Shown: positions 46,320-58,195, counted from the stretch's first letter. The stretch is 64,000 nucleotides of DNA from Daphnia carinata (GCF_022539665.2 NC_081337.1:3634679-3698678); one strand, 5' to 3'. The notes: a model not told the origin generated them from the letters alone. Made by a program: numbers and translations.

Positions 46320-46631
46320 GTAGGGGGTCATGCCCCTACTGTACGGTATATATAAAAACAACATATACCGAGGTTTGGAGGGCTCTGGCCGGAAAGGGGA
46401 CGTGGGGTGCCGCTTAGTCCGATGATGTGTTCACGGAGGGTGACGTGGCTGCCCACAAATCCGAACTAAAGGTTAATCGCTCCTGTAAAAATGTTCCAAA
46501 TCTTCAGCTCTTCTTCCGGCTTCTCTTAGCCAATCACCGGGTAATCTCCCCGGTGGGTCAACAAGGCAGTGTCTCCCCCTGCCTGGGTTGACGGCAACTT
46601 TTGAAAGGGCTATTGTGCCTTTTTAAAGTTG
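46320..46631 (+). other. Structured multi-hairpin segment, left copy
   Basis: Within 312 bases there are at least five strong foldbacks. GTAGGGG/CCCCTAC at 46320-46339. CGGTATAT/ATATACCG at 46344-46370. CACCGGG/CCCGGTG at 46535-46555. GTCAAC-AGGCAG/CTGCCT-GTTGAC at 46557-46592. CAACTTT-AAAGG/CCTTT-AAAGTTG at 46595-46631. The density suggests a structured non-coding RNA or a foldback-type mobile element. I recognise no known RNA family. Confidence 0.55.
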
Positions 46632-46763
46632 CAAAAATAATAGTAATGTGCAGAGAATTGTCAATAAATTTTTTTTTATAAAATGTTTTTTGCAAAATTT
46701 TTTTCTTTCATTATCTGTGTTCACACATTTGTTGTTTCGCTTTGTTCACACATTACATTTATC

Positions 46764-46829
46764 GATGGGATCGGGATCGAACCCTGGATGTTCGGCATAC
46801 CGCGCCGATGCTATACCAATGAGCCATGA
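46764..46829 (-). repeat. Degenerate tRNA-like unit (SINE-type), spacer unit 1
   Basis: On the minus strand an A-box-like TGGCTCATTGGTATAGC is followed by a perfect 5-bp anticodon stem (TCGGC/GCCGA) and a B-box GGTTCGATCC. The T stem is incomplete and no proper acceptor stem is seen, so this is a tRNA-derived repeat, not a functional tRNA. Confidence 0.5.
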
Positions 46830-46922
46830 ATCATATGATGACAGGTTAGCTTTTTTCTAGTCGCTTGCGGACTTGCATTTACACTTTGAATAAAATTGAA
46901 ACGTAGATCTTTATACATCTAT

Positions 46923-46988
46923 TAAGGTTTGAACCCAGGGTAACAGTTACCGCAGCTGAATGCTCTACCACAGAGCTATGAACCTTAT
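46923..46988 (-). repeat. Degenerate tRNA-like unit, spacer unit 2
   Basis: On the minus strand: TAAGGTT at the start pairs with AACCTTA at the end as a 7-bp acceptor-type stem. A box TAGCTCTGTGGTAGAGC with an intact D stem, and B box GGGTTCAAACC. The anticodon arm keeps only three pairs (CAG/CTG). tRNA-derived but not a normal tRNA. Confidence 0.5.
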
Positions 46989-47090
46989 GAAAGCTATAAA
47001 AAGATAAATATATACTTGTGAAAGACTACATAAACATCCTAGACTATAACATATGATATGCCATAATAGATATAATATGACATATATATC

Positions 47091-47155
47091 TCGTGGCTCA
47101 ATGTTAGAGCATCGGCGTTGCACGCTGAATGTCTGGGGATCGATTCCCATACCAG
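47091..47155 (+). repeat. Degenerate tRNA-like unit, spacer unit 3
   Basis: On the + strand: D arm GGCTCAATGTTAGAGC and anticodon arm TCGGC-GTTGCAC-GCTGA with a perfect stem and a TGC (Ala) anticodon. The T arm has a 7-nt loop (ATCGATT) closed by only three G-C pairs. It resembles unit 1 in sequence but lies in the opposite orientation. Confidence 0.5.
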
Positions 47156-47467
47156 TAAAACAATATACAAGTATAAAATAACTTCAGAAAATATCCAGGT
47201 ATTACACGTTGTTCCTTGTCTAAGTTCAAGAATTCAAGAAGTGTAATAAATACTAATTGAATACTAACAGATAAGCGATACAACGGTGGCAAAAAGCATA
47301 AAAATAAATTGAGCAAGCTAAATAAAAAAAAAGTTGATAAATGTAATGTGTGAACAAAGCGAAACAACAAATGTGTGAACACAGATAATGAAAGAAAAAA
47401 ATTTTGCAAAAAACATTTTATAAAAAAAAATTTATTGACAATTCTCTGCACATTACTATTATTTTTG

Positions 47468-47779
47468 CAACTTTAAAAAGGCACAATAGCCCTTTCAAAA
47501 GTTGCCGTCAACCCAGGCAGGGGGAGACACTGCCTTGTTGACCCACCGGGGAGATTACCCGGTGATTGGCTAAGAGAAGCCGGAAGAAGAGCTGAAGATT
47601 TGGAACATTTTTACAGGAGCGATTAACCTTTAGTTCGGATTTGTGGGCAGCCACGTCACCCTCCGTGAACACATCATCGGACTAAGCGGCACCCCACGTC
47701 CCCTTTCCGGCCAGAGCCCTCCAAACCTCGGTATATGTTGTTTTTATATATACCGTACAGTAGGGGCATGACCCCCTAC
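47468..47779 (-). other. Structured multi-hairpin segment, right copy
   Basis: Reverse-complement copy of 46320-46631, with all listed stems identical as far as I can read. Confidence 0.55.
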
Positions 47780-48293
47780 GGGCTTATTATGAGTCAAGGG
47801 GAAACGGGGCTTCAGAAAAGAAGGGAGCCCAGATATGCACTTCAATTTTTTTAATATCAAATACCGTCTGGGGAATCCGAATTAAGTATAGCAATGTCAT
47901 GTCATCCATCCAATCAATACAATTTATTCAGTGTCTTGCCCCAACCAAGAATCTTTTCAGATCCAATGTTACTATTAACCTATGCTGAGAAAAGAAAAAC
48001 ACCATTAAGCATCTCAATTGTTGCTCATGTGACTTACATGACTTATAGATTCAATTTCTGGCAGAAGCTTGGGAAAGGCCATACAAATTGCAGATGAAAA
48101 TCATTGTATAAGGCTCTTAAATGATAAAATAGCACCCCTAGAATGTTGCATTGTTGATAGTTGTGTTCCCAGTATGCTGAAAATCCTTTCCTATTGGATA
48201 AAATTTTTTTTTTAGATTAGACATGGTTGGCAAAAAGCAGGAGAAATGCTTTGTCATAAATTCAAAAAATTTTCAAGAAAATTCCTTTCATAC

Positions 48294-49290
48294 CTAAAAA
48301 GTCCATGTATGATGTTCATCGCTGCAATGCCAACGAAATGAAACATCTTTAGGGCCATTTAAGTACCCAGCTTCACCAACACTCTGAACGTAAAGGACAA
48401 GTTGTTCTTTAGCAAGAGAAGCAGAATTATTTGAGGCTGACAGAACTATAAAGGATTGCTGTTACACAGGATTCATTCACACAAGATGGTACTTCTCATT
48501 AGACAATTTGCATACTCTATTACTTTACCTCATACCTTAATGGTAATGCGCTTTCAGTGTTTTTCAACTGTAGGCTCACTCTTCCATCCTGTAACACTTC
48601 CAGACTTGACTTGATCCCCCACTAAAATTCTGTGAATGCAAAATAATAGCATTAAAAATACTTTTTCTATAGACAAAAAACCGAAAAGTACCTAATTCAT
48701 GTTTTATGTTGAACTCGTGCTATTTCTGGGTTTCCTTACCACATCCATTTTTCAGCCCAAAAACGGTCCCACAATTGTTCACCTCCGTCGCTGCATGGAC
48801 TTATTACTAACAATTCTTTTAGTGCAGCACTAAGAGAATTTAACTTTAACACACTGTCAGGTGGTGGACTGAATAACTAAACAATAAATAATTGTTTGTT
48901 AAAATTCTATACTTATTTTGAATTGTTATTTGAAAAGTTTAGGTACCTGACTGTGTTCGCCTAATGCCAACTCATCCTCATGTTCAGTTAGGGAAGAGTT
49001 TTGAAAAACCTCCTTCACTGTTTGGAAACTGTTCCGTTCCAATTTGTTCTTTCCCCTAGCTGAGCTTGTAGACTCAAAATTTGAGCTACAAAACACAAAT
49101 GAATAAAAGCAAATAAATAGAATCATTACGGCCTTACCATCCTTAGCTTTGCTGTTATCTAATATTTTGTGTTGTTCCAATAATTGGGCCTGCAGCTTCA
49201 TAATTTGATCTAATAAACAATAATTAATAATTGAAAACCAATATAATAATGTTCATACTTACTATCCTTTTGTTGTATTATCTTATCCAT
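48294..49290 (-). pseudogene. Right (inverted) copy of the coiled-coil-type gene
   Basis: Mirror copy of the gene at 44808-45805, read on the minus strand, with the same exon-like blocks and the same two frame problems. In addition it lacks one A in the run GGGGAAAAGAAC of the third block (near 49050), which breaks the frame that is open in the left copy. It is therefore either a broken duplicate or carries one more homopolymer error. Confidence 0.5.
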
Positions 49291-49594
49291 TTTTCAATTG
49301 TTCCTCCAGCCACGCGTTATTCTCCATCCACGCTACTGAACTAACTGCGAATGGCATCCAATGGACTGAAATTGCCTACGCCAGTAATAACGAGTCTGAG
49401 CGGTAGATGGCTACGTGTCGGAAAAAAAGGAAAAAGTGTGATTTTTTTTTTTTTGGCGAAATTTTTTTTTTTTTTTGTGAAAAAAAATAATTTATATACC
49501 CAAAATAAAAATTTAAAAAATATTGGCCTTTTTTCTGTTTTACTGCTATCGCCATCTACCGGTCACGTTTCTAGCTAATTCTCTACATAACACT

Positions 49595-50740
49595 GACCGA
49601 AAAAATTTTAAGCCCGACTAAATAAGCCCGACTAAATAAGCCCGACATTTCTCGGTCGGGCTTAAAATTTTTTTTCTCAAAAAACTGACACTCATCGGAA
49701 TTGGTTGAATATCACAGGGTATACTCAAAATTGAATGCTGATGCCGGGAAAATTGCTATTTTTAAAATTAAGTTAATCATTTTTGCAATACACGGAATAT
49801 TTAACGCAATGCTAGCGCGCCAGTACGCTACAGCGCTAGCACGATACAGCAGGGAGTCGGGCTTATATTGTCGGGCTTAAAATTTTTTCCTATTAAAAAA
49901 TAATATCATTAAATCTAGATAACTATGTATGATTCTGATTCAAAATATAACAAGGAACACGAAAATGAAATTTGTTTTTACGTACAGTTTATTGTTTTTG
50001 AATAATCAAAGATGTTTGATGTTTCACGCTAGCGCTGCAGCGTACTGGCGGGCTAGTAATGGTTTCGATTCGCACACAAACTACTATTATATTTCAGATT
50101 ACTCCAAAACTATAAACTCTGCGTAAAAAAAATTCCATTTTCGTGTTCCTTGGTTAATCTTGAATCAGAATCATCTATAGTTATCTAGATTTAATGGTAT
50201 TATTTTTTAATAGGAAAAAATTTTAAGCCCGACAATATAAGTGCGGGCTTATTTTTTTACCCATTTTTTACCGTTTTTTACGTTTTATTCAAAAACCATG
50301 AGTCCCACGAAAAAACAACTGTCAAATTCGTGATGTCTGTTCAATTCTGCATCGAGACTATGTATTTAAAGCGAAATCTAAAATTTTGCCAAAATGGAAA
50401 ATGTGAGAAGACTATAGCCTTCCCACTTTTTCATTTTTGGCAAAATTTTAAATTTGGCTTAAAACACATGACTTTGATGAAGAATGGAATGCTGATCACG
50501 AAAATCAAGTACATTTTTATACTGGGCTTATAGCTTTTTAAATAAAGGAATCTTTTCGTGTAAAATTTGACTGAAAAATAAGTCCGACAAAATAAGCCCG
50601 ACTTTTCAGGATTTTTGTTTCTTTTGCAAACATACATAAAACTACATGAACTAGATTTAAAATTGAATGAGAATAATGAAAATCAAGTTTGTTTTTAGAT
50701 TGGGCTTAGAATTTTGTTTTAAAAAATTGGTCGTAATTTA
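49595..50740. mobile_element. Foldback repeat region built on a TAAGCCCGAC unit
   Basis: TAAGCCCGAC occurs three times in direct order at 49609-49645 and inverted (GTCGGGCTTA) at 49655, 49853 and 49873; more copies lie near 50224 and 50590. Large inverted pairs are visible. 49857-49972 matches 50127-50250 in reverse, with shared TCTAGATAAC, GATTCTGATTCAA and AACACGAAAATG. A GC-rich quasi-palindrome at 49811-49841 matches 50030-50060 in reverse. A hairpin lies at 50380-50405 / 50428-50455 (AAATTTTGCCAAAAATG-type). No transposase is encoded. It looks like nested non-autonomous foldback or MITE-like elements. Confidence 0.65.
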
Positions 50741-51851
50741 ACTAATTAAGGGCTACTACGCTGTTAACATATAACCAAATAGAAAACAGTGATCTTGAAT
50801 TCTAAACATTATTTGTTTTTGCCACAGACTTGCCAACTTACAACAAACATACCTGAGGTTGTTGCCCCTCGTTTTCTAAACAAATGAACTGTCCGAACTC
50901 ACATAATTGCAAATTCTTGGCCCGGGAGGTTACACGTTATACATCCTGCAGCATACTGTTTGACGGCACGGCGATTGACGATTGCGAAACAAAGAAAAAT
51001 AGCCGATGGTGCAGTGCTAGATTACAGCAGCTGTCATCAGATTCATCTTTCATTTCTTTTTTTGTTTTTGTTATCGTTTTTCTAAGCGTGTTATCGCGTG
51101 CGTGAATCACGCTCTAGATCTTCATCGTCTAAATCTGGAGCCTAAAGACCCAGTACATCTGCGCTGTAATCCCGTTACCGTCCTACGCGAAATGCCCCCC
51201 TCTTATATCCAGTACACTAGACATGATCTTGTAATTTGTACGTTTCTGCACCGATGGCTGACGTCTCCGCAACGCGCGCTCCCTATTCAAACACGCCACC
51301 AGCTTCATTAGCATTCCGCGAAGACGATCGGCAAGTAGCGGCGAGGCTTTTTGAAGTTTTCCAAACTACTCGCTCTTATTTCCCACCAGGATGCAAGCCT
51401 CTCCAGCTGCATACCAAGTGGACAAGTAGCAAAAAAAAAAAAAAAAATACAAGCTGGAAAAAAAAATATCAAAGCATTAGATGGAGACGTGCGATGAAGA
51501 AATGAGGGGGCGGTTTACCGCACATGGTCATCGATTCATGTCTATACCACTTTATCAGTAGCCCAGCAAAAGAAAAAAAGGAAGAAAAACTTCAAAAAAA
51601 AACATAGTGAAAGCTTACCGCTCCCATATTTACATACTGTATTTGAACAAAAGCAAAGTAGAAAAAGAAAAACAGGTTTGCCAATCGTCTTACCGGTAGA
51701 TTGCTCGCAACACTGACAAACGACCGAAAACCTACAACGAAATCACGACGCAGAAGCGGCTTATGTTTAAGCAAAAGACTCGCAGCGCTCGAAGGAGAAC
51801 AGCATAATAAGTCAGTTTGCGTTGTCGGCCCACTCAACCAGCTGAAACTTA
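50741..51851. other. Region without recognised gene
   Basis: About 1.1 kb. A frame opened by ATG at 51254 (MADVSATRAPYSNTPPASLA...) runs about 80 codons but ends in lysines encoded by poly-A; another open stretch spans 51676-51907. Neither has domain features and their phases do not join, so I list them only here. Confidence 0.35.
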
Positions 51852-52022
51852 ATGGAACTTACAGAAAGGCAGCTACTGCACGTCAAGGCAACCGAACGTG
51901 GTCGTGATGAGGGGAGACATGCAATTGATGTACAAGTTTGGAAAGGCAAGAAAGAAGTTGAAGAAATAAAGCAAATAGAATTCTTAAAAGACACGATCGG
52001 CAAATGTAACCAACAAGTTTGA
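51852..52022 (+). CDS. Possible small ORF, 56 residues, unknown
   Basis: ATG at 51852 opens a highly charged 56-residue frame (MELTERQLLHVKATERGR, then KGKKEVEEIKQIEFLKDTIG) with helical, protein-like composition and no low complexity, unlike its surroundings. It may be an exon of an unrecognised gene, a relic or chance. It overlaps another open frame in a different phase. Confidence 0.25.
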   Translation: MELTERQLLHVKATERGRDEGRHAIDVQVWKGKKEVEEIKQIEFLKDTIGKCNQQV

Positions 52023-55000
52023 AACAAGACTTTACAACTTAGGTCTTCGGTTAGTTAGAAGTTTTTTTTTTTTTTTTCGAACGATAGGCCCCCTCCGAAA
52101 GTCTTTTCCTCGTTTGCTAACGTTAATAATATCGAAGTTTTTTTGGCCTCCGACGGGGGCTTGATCACCTTGGTTATTAATTCTGGATGTGTCGGTTAGA
52201 TGCGCAGCTTCGCTGTGGTCACAAGGAAATGCCACCACGTCCGTCCAATGCGTATTGAAGCTCGTAATTCTTGTTTAAATAAAAAGAAAAAGCACACGCT
52301 CCAGAACACGACTTTTAGGTATGTCTTTCTCGAAGGCGGAAGATTGATTCAGTACACAACAAACAGAAAAGAGAGAGAAAGAGAGACAGAATAACCTTGC
52401 CTTTTCTAAAACAGGGTTTTCAAGCTTCATGACAAAGGGACGAGTCTAATTAAATTCCGGAAGAGAAACTGGCTGCTTTATGCTGCTGCCCACTTCTAGC
52501 AGATACCGGTAGCCTTGTCGCAATCCAGGCAGGCCAATGCTGCAATATCAGATACCGTAGCACTTACCAGCTCAAAGAGAATGTCGTGTTCATTTTGAAA
52601 GACAAACAACAAACGAGAAAGCTCGCCCCCCCCCCCTCTCTCCATTGCCGTATTACAAACGTAAACGTGATTGAGTTGCTTAAAGTTACACTCATTCCAC
52701 AAGAAGCTAAAAAAAAAAAAAAAAAGGGACAAACATTTTCCGAGTTTTTTCTGCTTTGTTTGCGTTATGTGTGTGTGTGTGTGTGACTCATTCCAGTCCA
52801 GTACCGAAAAGGACTCTAACCAAACATGACATGGAGCATTATTAACAGAATAAAGGCATACTGCGGAAAACGGGATAACTGACTGGAATGCGTTATTTAG
52901 GCTCGTAATGGCGCCGAAACGCGCGTTTTCCAAGGAAAACACGATTTAATTGGCCCGAGCAATTGCGTTGCCAGTGTTCTAAAAAACAATGGAGCCAATT
53001 CTTCGGAGAAACGTCTTTTTAAGAAGCTGTTGAAAATGTGATTCTCCGGAAAGCGTGTAAGATCTGAGCATCGAAAAGAAAAATTCATTCAATTTTTGGT
53101 CTTTTTTAATCGGACAGTTCTAATTAATCTTTGGGCAGATTGCCCACCTTGTCAGGTATGTGTTAGTCATACGTTGTGTGAAGACCGGTCCGCGTTGATG
53201 TAACACGAAAAGTGGCTCCGAAAGATTCGGTGGTGGAACAAACACATGTAAAAAAAAAAAATAAAAATAAAGAAAAAGAATAAATAAAAAGCGCAGACAT
53301 ATAGTAATAAGCTAATTCATATGCGTATGTAAATAGTTCCCGCGTTCCCGTTTGGAGAGAGATGAATGTTAGGGCATTATCGAAGGGAGCTTTGGTTAGA
53401 CATCCAACTTTGTCCGATCGGTCAGTCTGATTCGTAGAAAATTGTTGTTGCTGCATCTCGAACGTACACTAGACAGCGGATTTCACTTGGGGGAAGGGCA
53501 CTATCAGCGAAAGGGGTTAGGTCGAACAATAACCATGTGTGGCTATATAGATTGGTCAGCGTGACAAGCGGTCGGACTTCAACCGGTTGTGCGCCATCCA
53601 TCGATGGCGCACGATCATAAACGCCAGTTCTTCCTACGAAAAAAACAAAACAAACAAAACAAGCCCGACGCGAGCGCGGCCAGCAGCGTCAACCGATGAT
53701 AATGAAGTGGACACTTTCCCCATCCTTTTGCTTGTGCCTTTTTTTTTTCTTCTTCGAATTGAAAACAGACGTTGATCATTATCTCGCAGCGAAAAGGAGA
53801 AAAAACTGCGCCTGTCGTACGCCCTATTGTCGCGTGTCGTTAGCTTTCACGGGACAAATCGATACCCATCGCATTTGTGAAGAGCGTCACGTGGTTTAAA
53901 CGCACCTAAAGAAAAAAAAAAAAAAAAATAAATCTAAAGAAAATATTCAAATGATTTATGCGACGAGACACACAAGAAAAGAACACACACACACAACATG
54001 GTTATTCAATATAGTAAGAGGGTTGTATTTTTTTTTTTTTTTTTTAAATATAATAGCGGGGCAAGCTCCATCACACACGGCGGCACACAAACATTGATAA
54101 ATCAAAAAAAAAAAAAAAAAAAAATAAATAAAATTATTGATTTTGTTTGTTTTGTTTTTTTCTTTCAAATTGAATGTTAGTTCTTTTTTCTTGGATTGAC
54201 AACAAGGTTTCGCCCTGTCTGACCGTCCCGATATCTTGTGATATTTTCTATGTACATTATGAACAACGATGATTTCAATAGTATTTGTGAGGATAAAGAC
54301 AAATTAGAAAATTACATTATGCACACGGAGAAAGTAGGTGATTTTTTGAAAATTGAATCTATGCAAAAGAGAGAATTTAGAAACATCACCTTTAACACAT
54401 CGAGAAAAGGAATAGAAAAAAAAACAAAAAAACTAAACAAAACAGGCCATCGTTCTCCATCGATGGCTTTGATTTGAGAAAATTATATATAAAGAAAAGG
54501 TTGCGGACTGAGACATCCGTAACTGGAATGGCAATAGCTTTTTTCCTGTTGTTGTTCGAGGGCCATTTCAGAAAAGAAGAAAATAGCTTTTTCATTCCGT
54601 TCATCTTTTCAGAGAGGAATTGCAGACGCCTGTGGAGTTTGGCGAAAAACAGTGAAACCCAAATCCAAGGCTGGAAAAAACAAAAAAAAAAACAAAAAGA
54701 AAATATGAAAACATCTTTGGCCGGGCATCGAATTGATGCCCCCCGTTGTTTTCATTTCCCTCCTCCGCGTCTTCTCATTTGTTCGGTCGACTCTTGGTGG
54801 ACCCGTTGAGCGAGAGAAAGGCAGACGTCCAGCTGGTTGAGATTTTTTTTTTTTTCTTGTTGTTGTGTCCATCTGCGAAAATAGCAAAAGAAAAAGAAAA
54901 AAAAAAAAAAAGGGCAACAGTTAATTGACTGAACCAAGTTGTTGTTTCTTTTGTTGCTTTTTCATGCAACGCCGAATCGTATATTGTGATGAGAACATTT

Positions 55001-55336
55001 GCGTTGACAATGCAATAGAAGCGAAATGTTATCTAACAGCAAAAAGACAAGGGCCTTTTCCCCACATATTTCGCCAACAGCAATCATGACAAAAGGGTCG
55101 GCTAAAAAAAAAAAAAAAACATTTCGTAGCGATCTCGTTTTCTAAAATTGTTTTTTTTTTTTTTTTTTTTTTCTTTCCCTGCGGCCCGCTCCCGCACCAA
55201 CGGACAGATTCTTTATTTTGGCCTATTGCTTTTTCTCTTCCGTCTTCTTCTTATTTCTCTTTTAAAGTCGTTTATCTCGCAGCGGGGTAGGTGAAATGAC
55301 AGAAATACTTTTAGAAAAAAATGCGGCCACCCGCCA

Positions 55337-55363
55337 CCGGAGAGAGAGAGAGAGAGAGAGAGA
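55337..55363 (+). repeat. (GA)n microsatellite
   Basis: Uninterrupted GA/AG dinucleotides over about 26 bases. Confidence 0.9.
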
Positions 55364-57824
55364 GACAACGTAGAGAATAAAAGACGGACAACCTCCCCCT
55401 GCAAAGAAAACAAGCCTTGAAGAAAGTCTTTCGCCCCTTTCAAAATAAAAAAAATAAAAATATGTTCAGGGTAAAAAGACATTTTTTTTTTTTTTTTTCT
55501 CTCTTTGCTGCCTTCTTGATTTCTCGTAAACAGTTAAAAGGGCCCCGAAAAGCGCGCAGTTTTTGTCCGCTCTTTTGAACGGCCACAATTGGACAAAGTG
55601 GCCAGGGGTGACGTTCCGATTATTACAGTCGAATCGGCCCAACTTGCGCGTCGATCTCTGTGTGTCTAGGGTACGTTTCTCTTTTCCATTATTCTTTTCC
55701 AGTTTTTATTTGATTCATTCTTTATTGTCCCTTCTCTTTTTCTTTTTTTTTTTTTTTTTTCCTTTTAGGAAAAACGGCATTTGAAAATAAGAAAGAGACA
55801 AACACGGGAGGGCAGAATGACGACGAAGAAGCGGCGCACAATTTCGAATCGAATCGTAGAAAGAAAGAAAGAAAGAAAGAAAGAAAAAAAGAAGCGGAAA
55901 AGCGAACTGCGGCAATGCCGGAGAAATGGCGTCACGGTGTCTAATTGAATTCGTTCGAGGCTTTGCAGCTCGGCTGATGTAACCTCGCGTCAATAAGATT
56001 TAAAAGAAAAAGAGATAAAAAAAAATTTCAATGACAATTCGATATCATTTTCTCTCTGGCTGTTGATGAACGCCGGGTATTTTCCATTAGAAACTGCCAG
56101 TTCGGGACCTTTTTCCCCATCGAAAAAAAAAAAAAAAAAACAACAAAAAAACGTTCAAATTCGATGCGAAACACCGTACTCATTCGCTATGAAAAGAAGG
56201 AGAAATCAAAAAAAGAAAGGAGGAGTGGCGAAGAACTTGTTTTTCAGAGGCGTCACAATGAACACACAGGAAAAAAAAAAAAAAATGTTCCCTGTCACAT
56301 TTCCCCCCCCCCCCCACAGATGGGGAGGGACAAACGAAAAGACAGTCCACGAATTCGAGAAATTTCACGCATGAATTTTTCAAGCTCACATGAAAAAGCA
56401 AAAACGACACGGACGTACAATCGTTGGAAATCTTATAAATGTGAAATCAAACATTATCTAAGAAAAGCATTTTTTTTTTTTTCTTTTTCAAAAATAAATA
56501 AATAAGAATTCAAGGAATATTAACAACACCTGCTCAACGTTCGGGGTGAAAAAAAAAAAAAAAAAATAAATAAATAAAAAATAATAGAAAGAATGCGTTC
56601 GGAACGAACCGGAGCAACCGGTTGCCCCTCTGGATTAAAAAAATAAACTAAAAAAAAAAATAATAATTTGCCCGGCATGATTTTTTAAAAAATTTCTCTT
56701 TCAATTCCCGCTCACTACATTCTACAAATCATTGCATTTGAAAAACGCCGCCAAAAAAAAAAAAAAAAAGTCCTCATTATCATTTCGAATTGAAACGATC
56801 GGAATGCCATGACGTATATTCATGTCCCTGGCTTTAGCGGTGCGCATCGAACAATAAAAAAACAAGTGACGGGTTGGGACCCCCCTCTCAAGTGAGACAC
56901 CAAAAGAAAATAATAACAATAAAAATGAAGAAGGAACGTAGTCCAAAGCGGGACCTCCATTGTCGATGGCATCGTCGGCTTTTTATATGTTGAGAAAGGG
57001 GGGGGGGGGGGAGGCCCCCCCCCCCTCCGCGCGTCCAAGTTGACCAGCGGCAGTTGGCTCGTACCAACACATAAGACATGAACGGGAAGAGAAAGAGACT
57101 TTGACTGGAAGAATAGAGGGGAAAGGAAACAAAAAAAAAAATTGCGACGAGTCACCGTGCTTCTTCTCGCGACACAGGTAGATACAACGAAACGGACTTC
57201 TTACAAATCGAGTTTGTACGTAACAGATGAACAGACAGACAGAGAGAGAGAGAGAGAGAGAGACACGCACGGTGTGTAACTCTTAGTGTGAATGCATTGA
57301 GCGTGATGTCTATGACCTTCAATGGGAGGAAACGAAACGAAAATGAAAAAAATAAAAATAAAATGCAAGTCAAAGGAAAAAGAAGGATCCTGTTTATCGA
57401 ACGTCCACTAACGGCAGCAACGAGACGCCAACAAACACGGGACAAGAAGAAAAGAATAAAACGGGCCAACAGAGGCCCACCTGTTTCACTGCTGGGGGCC
57501 TTCATTTTTTTCCTGATGGGGAATACAACAAAAAGAAGAACTGAAGAACACACCTGATAAAGAGGAAGTTAAGAAGCGCGTTTTCCTGGGACGCCCAGGA
57601 AAAATAAGAAAAACAAGACAAGAAAAAAATAGGATAATCACACAATCCGTGATTATAATCTAGCGTAGCAGCAACCATCACGACCGACAGTACTTTATGG
57701 AACTCTTATAGCCGACATTGCGTGTGACATTGTTCTCGACATTTGCCCATTTTAAGTAAAGAAAACGAGACAGTTCCCAAAACACAACGACGCGACCCCG
57801 AGACGGGTAAACACAAAAACAAAA

Positions 57825-57861
<37 letters not shown>

Positions 57862-58195
57862 AAATTTAAAATGCAATTTACCTGGAACACGACGAAAATG
57901 GGATGCATCTCTCCTCTTCTTCTCCAGAAAAAAAATTTAACACGAGTCTGGAATCGAATCATGACTAGGATTCCACACCCGCACAAACACAATCGGAAGA
58001 CGGAAATTAAACACACACACACACACATCACACACACACACACATTAAAACTTGATGTGTTTTTTTTTGCTGGATATGTTCACTAATTTCATTCTTCTTC
58101 CCAAAATAATTTGTGTTTTGTTTTTGTTTGATTGTTTGTTTGTTTTTGTTTTTTTTTTTGGCACGGAAGAAACACGGATGATATAATATATATTC

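Larger units (their letters stand above)
44618..46763 (+). repeat. Left arm of a 2.1 kb inverted duplication
   Basis: This segment is repeated in reverse complement at 47336-49480 with near identity; coordinates in the two arms add up to about 94098. The outer edge is CACAAAAAA/TTTCGCC, inside poly-A. The inner edge is ACATTTATC, after which the sequences diverge (GATGGG here, AACTTT in the other arm read inward). The only differences I found are homopolymer lengths, for example one A at about 45048 and the terminal A runs. It contains a coiled-coil gene and a structured segment. Confidence 0.95.
47336..49480 (-). repeat. Right arm of the 2.1 kb inverted duplication
   Basis: Reverse complement of 44618-46763; see that entry. 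The outer end stops in a run of T followed by GTGAAAAAAAATAATTT, which is not shared with the left flank. Confidence 0.95.

Noticed and set aside
46764-47155. Functional tRNA genes
   Set aside because: All three units lack a complete T stem or acceptor stem, so they were called tRNA-derived repeats.
44618-49480. Bacterial-type insertion element or autonomous DNA transposon with long terminal inverted repeats
   Set aside because: The spacer encodes no transposase, the arms carry a cellular-type spliced gene, and no target-site duplication is visible at the outer edges.
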